Shown one piece after another: positions 4,930 to 5,279 of a stretch of 5,279 bases of DNA. The notes under the pieces are model-generated. The model was not told the origin of the DNA. It saw only the letters and a list, made by a program, of their open reading frames with translations, and did no database searches. The DNA is from an uncultured Lachnospiraceae bacterium (lineage in GTDB: Bacteria; Bacillota; Clostridia; Lachnospirales; Lachnospiraceae): contig CADBLW010000081.1 of NCBI GenBank assembly GCA_902795625.1, forward strand, positions 1 to 5,279, written 5' to 3'. Positions within the stretch are counted from its first letter, which is position 1; each line of letters opens with the position of its first letter. Position numbers and translations under genes: made by a program.

Positions 4930-5279
4930 CAGCACCGACAGCACTATGCCGGTGATGACCACCGCCGCGCACAGCAGCTTCTGCACGATCTTCTTCTCGC
5001 GGAACACAAGCCACCCGCCGAGGATCGTCACGATCGTGCACGCCTGCTTGAGCACCGTCATGACGATAACGCGGCTCTCCGCGTACCCGTTGGCGATGAA
5101 CAGCGCCCTGTCCGCGATGACGAACAGGATGCTCAGGCCCCAGATCCACGGGTTTTTCAGCATTCCACGCACGTTCAGACGGATTTTCCGCGCAAGGACG
5201 TACAACACGTAAAATACAACCAGGAACACCATGTACCACAGCTGCAGCTGTCCGCTCGAGAGGTTGTCCTCCCGCATCA
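4927..5279 (-). CDS. DMT-superfamily (EamA-type) membrane transporter, C-terminal part, cut by window edge
   Basis: The minus-strand frame is open from the right edge to TGA at 4929-4927, giving about 117 residues. Counted from the Met at 5277, four hydrophobic helices are visible at about 12-29, 44-64, 68-92 and 98-116. The ending, TVLKQACTIVTILGGWLVFREK followed by a last helix AAVVITGIVLSVL, is the typical end of an EamA domain: a helix, a short loop with Arg-Glu-Lys, and a terminal helix. EamA transporters usually have ten helices and about 280-300 residues, so the Met at 5277 is probably internal and the N-terminal half lies outside. The substrate cannot be told; the family exports metabolites or drugs. 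The stop lies in the first unit of a tandem repeat array, and no strong terminator follows. Confidence 0.75.
   Translation of the reverse strand, partial: MREDNLSSGQLQLWYMVFLVVFYVLYVLARKIRLNVRGMLKNPWIWGLSILFVIADRALFIANGYAESRVIVMTVLKQACTIVTILGGWLVFREKKIVQKLLCAAVVITGIVLSVL

Noticed and set aside
4751..5212. A plus-strand frame with SFPHH repeats
   Set aside because: It is the complement of the same DNA repeat and then antisense to the transporter, with no ribosome binding site and no recognisable domain.
4742..5239. A 165-codon minus-strand frame with MRKAV repeats
   Set aside because: It overlaps the transporter in another frame, and its repeats are only the 15-bp DNA array translated. It has no hydrophobic or domain signal, and it runs through the lipoprotein promoter.

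Overview
The window reads as chromosomal DNA of a Gram-positive anaerobe of class Clostridia, probably Lachnospiraceae or a close relative. The signs are a clostridial-type PurL N-terminus, strong AGGAGG-type ribosome binding sites, a lipobox lipoprotein with a PrsA/SurA-like layout, a LysR regulator of the clostridial 'ELYKVFYYVA' type, and moderately high GC in the genes with AT-rich intergenic promoters. No phage, transposon, CRISPR, tRNA or rRNA signal was seen.

Layout, left to right. (1) Positions 1-265, minus strand: the first 88 codons of purL (FGAM synthase, purine synthesis), running off the left edge. (2) Positions 266-494: a compact divergent regulatory region. It has a sigma-A-type promoter for purL on the minus strand and an extended -10 promoter for the rightward genes. 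Between them lies an AT-rich stretch with an exact ATAA-N7-TTAT dyad that looks like a LysR-family operator, and a terminator-like hairpin sits in the purL leader. (3) Positions 495-2418, plus strand: a two-gene unit made of an MraY/WecA-family membrane phosphoglycosyl transferase and, 10 nt later, a LysR-type regulator. (4) Positions 2532-3470, plus strand: a complete MoxR-family AAA+ ATPase with a perfect Shine-Dalgarno, closed by a hairpin terminator and without its usual DUF58/VWA partner. (5) Positions 3618-4733, minus strand: a secreted lipoprotein resembling PrsA/SurA foldases but apparently lacking the parvulin active-site histidines, with its own extended -10 promoter. (6) Positions 4838-4929: a short array of degenerate 15-bp tandem repeats that begins on the stop codon of the next gene. 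(7) Positions 4927-5279, minus strand: the C-terminal part of a DMT/EamA-family transporter, running off the right edge.

The genes do not form one pathway. purL is housekeeping. The MraY-like enzyme (undecaprenyl-phosphate-linked sugar chemistry), the MoxR chaperone-like ATPase and the foldase-like lipoprotein could all serve the cell envelope, but that link is inference from families and proximity. The most useful leads are the LysR-type box placed directly on the promoter of the operon that encodes a LysR regulator, the HDH variant of the MraY histidine motif, the orphan MoxR, the histidine-less parvulin-like lipoprotein, the repeat array fused to a stop codon, and a decayed copy of the lysR 3' end just behind the gene. 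I see no convincing evidence of an entirely new system.
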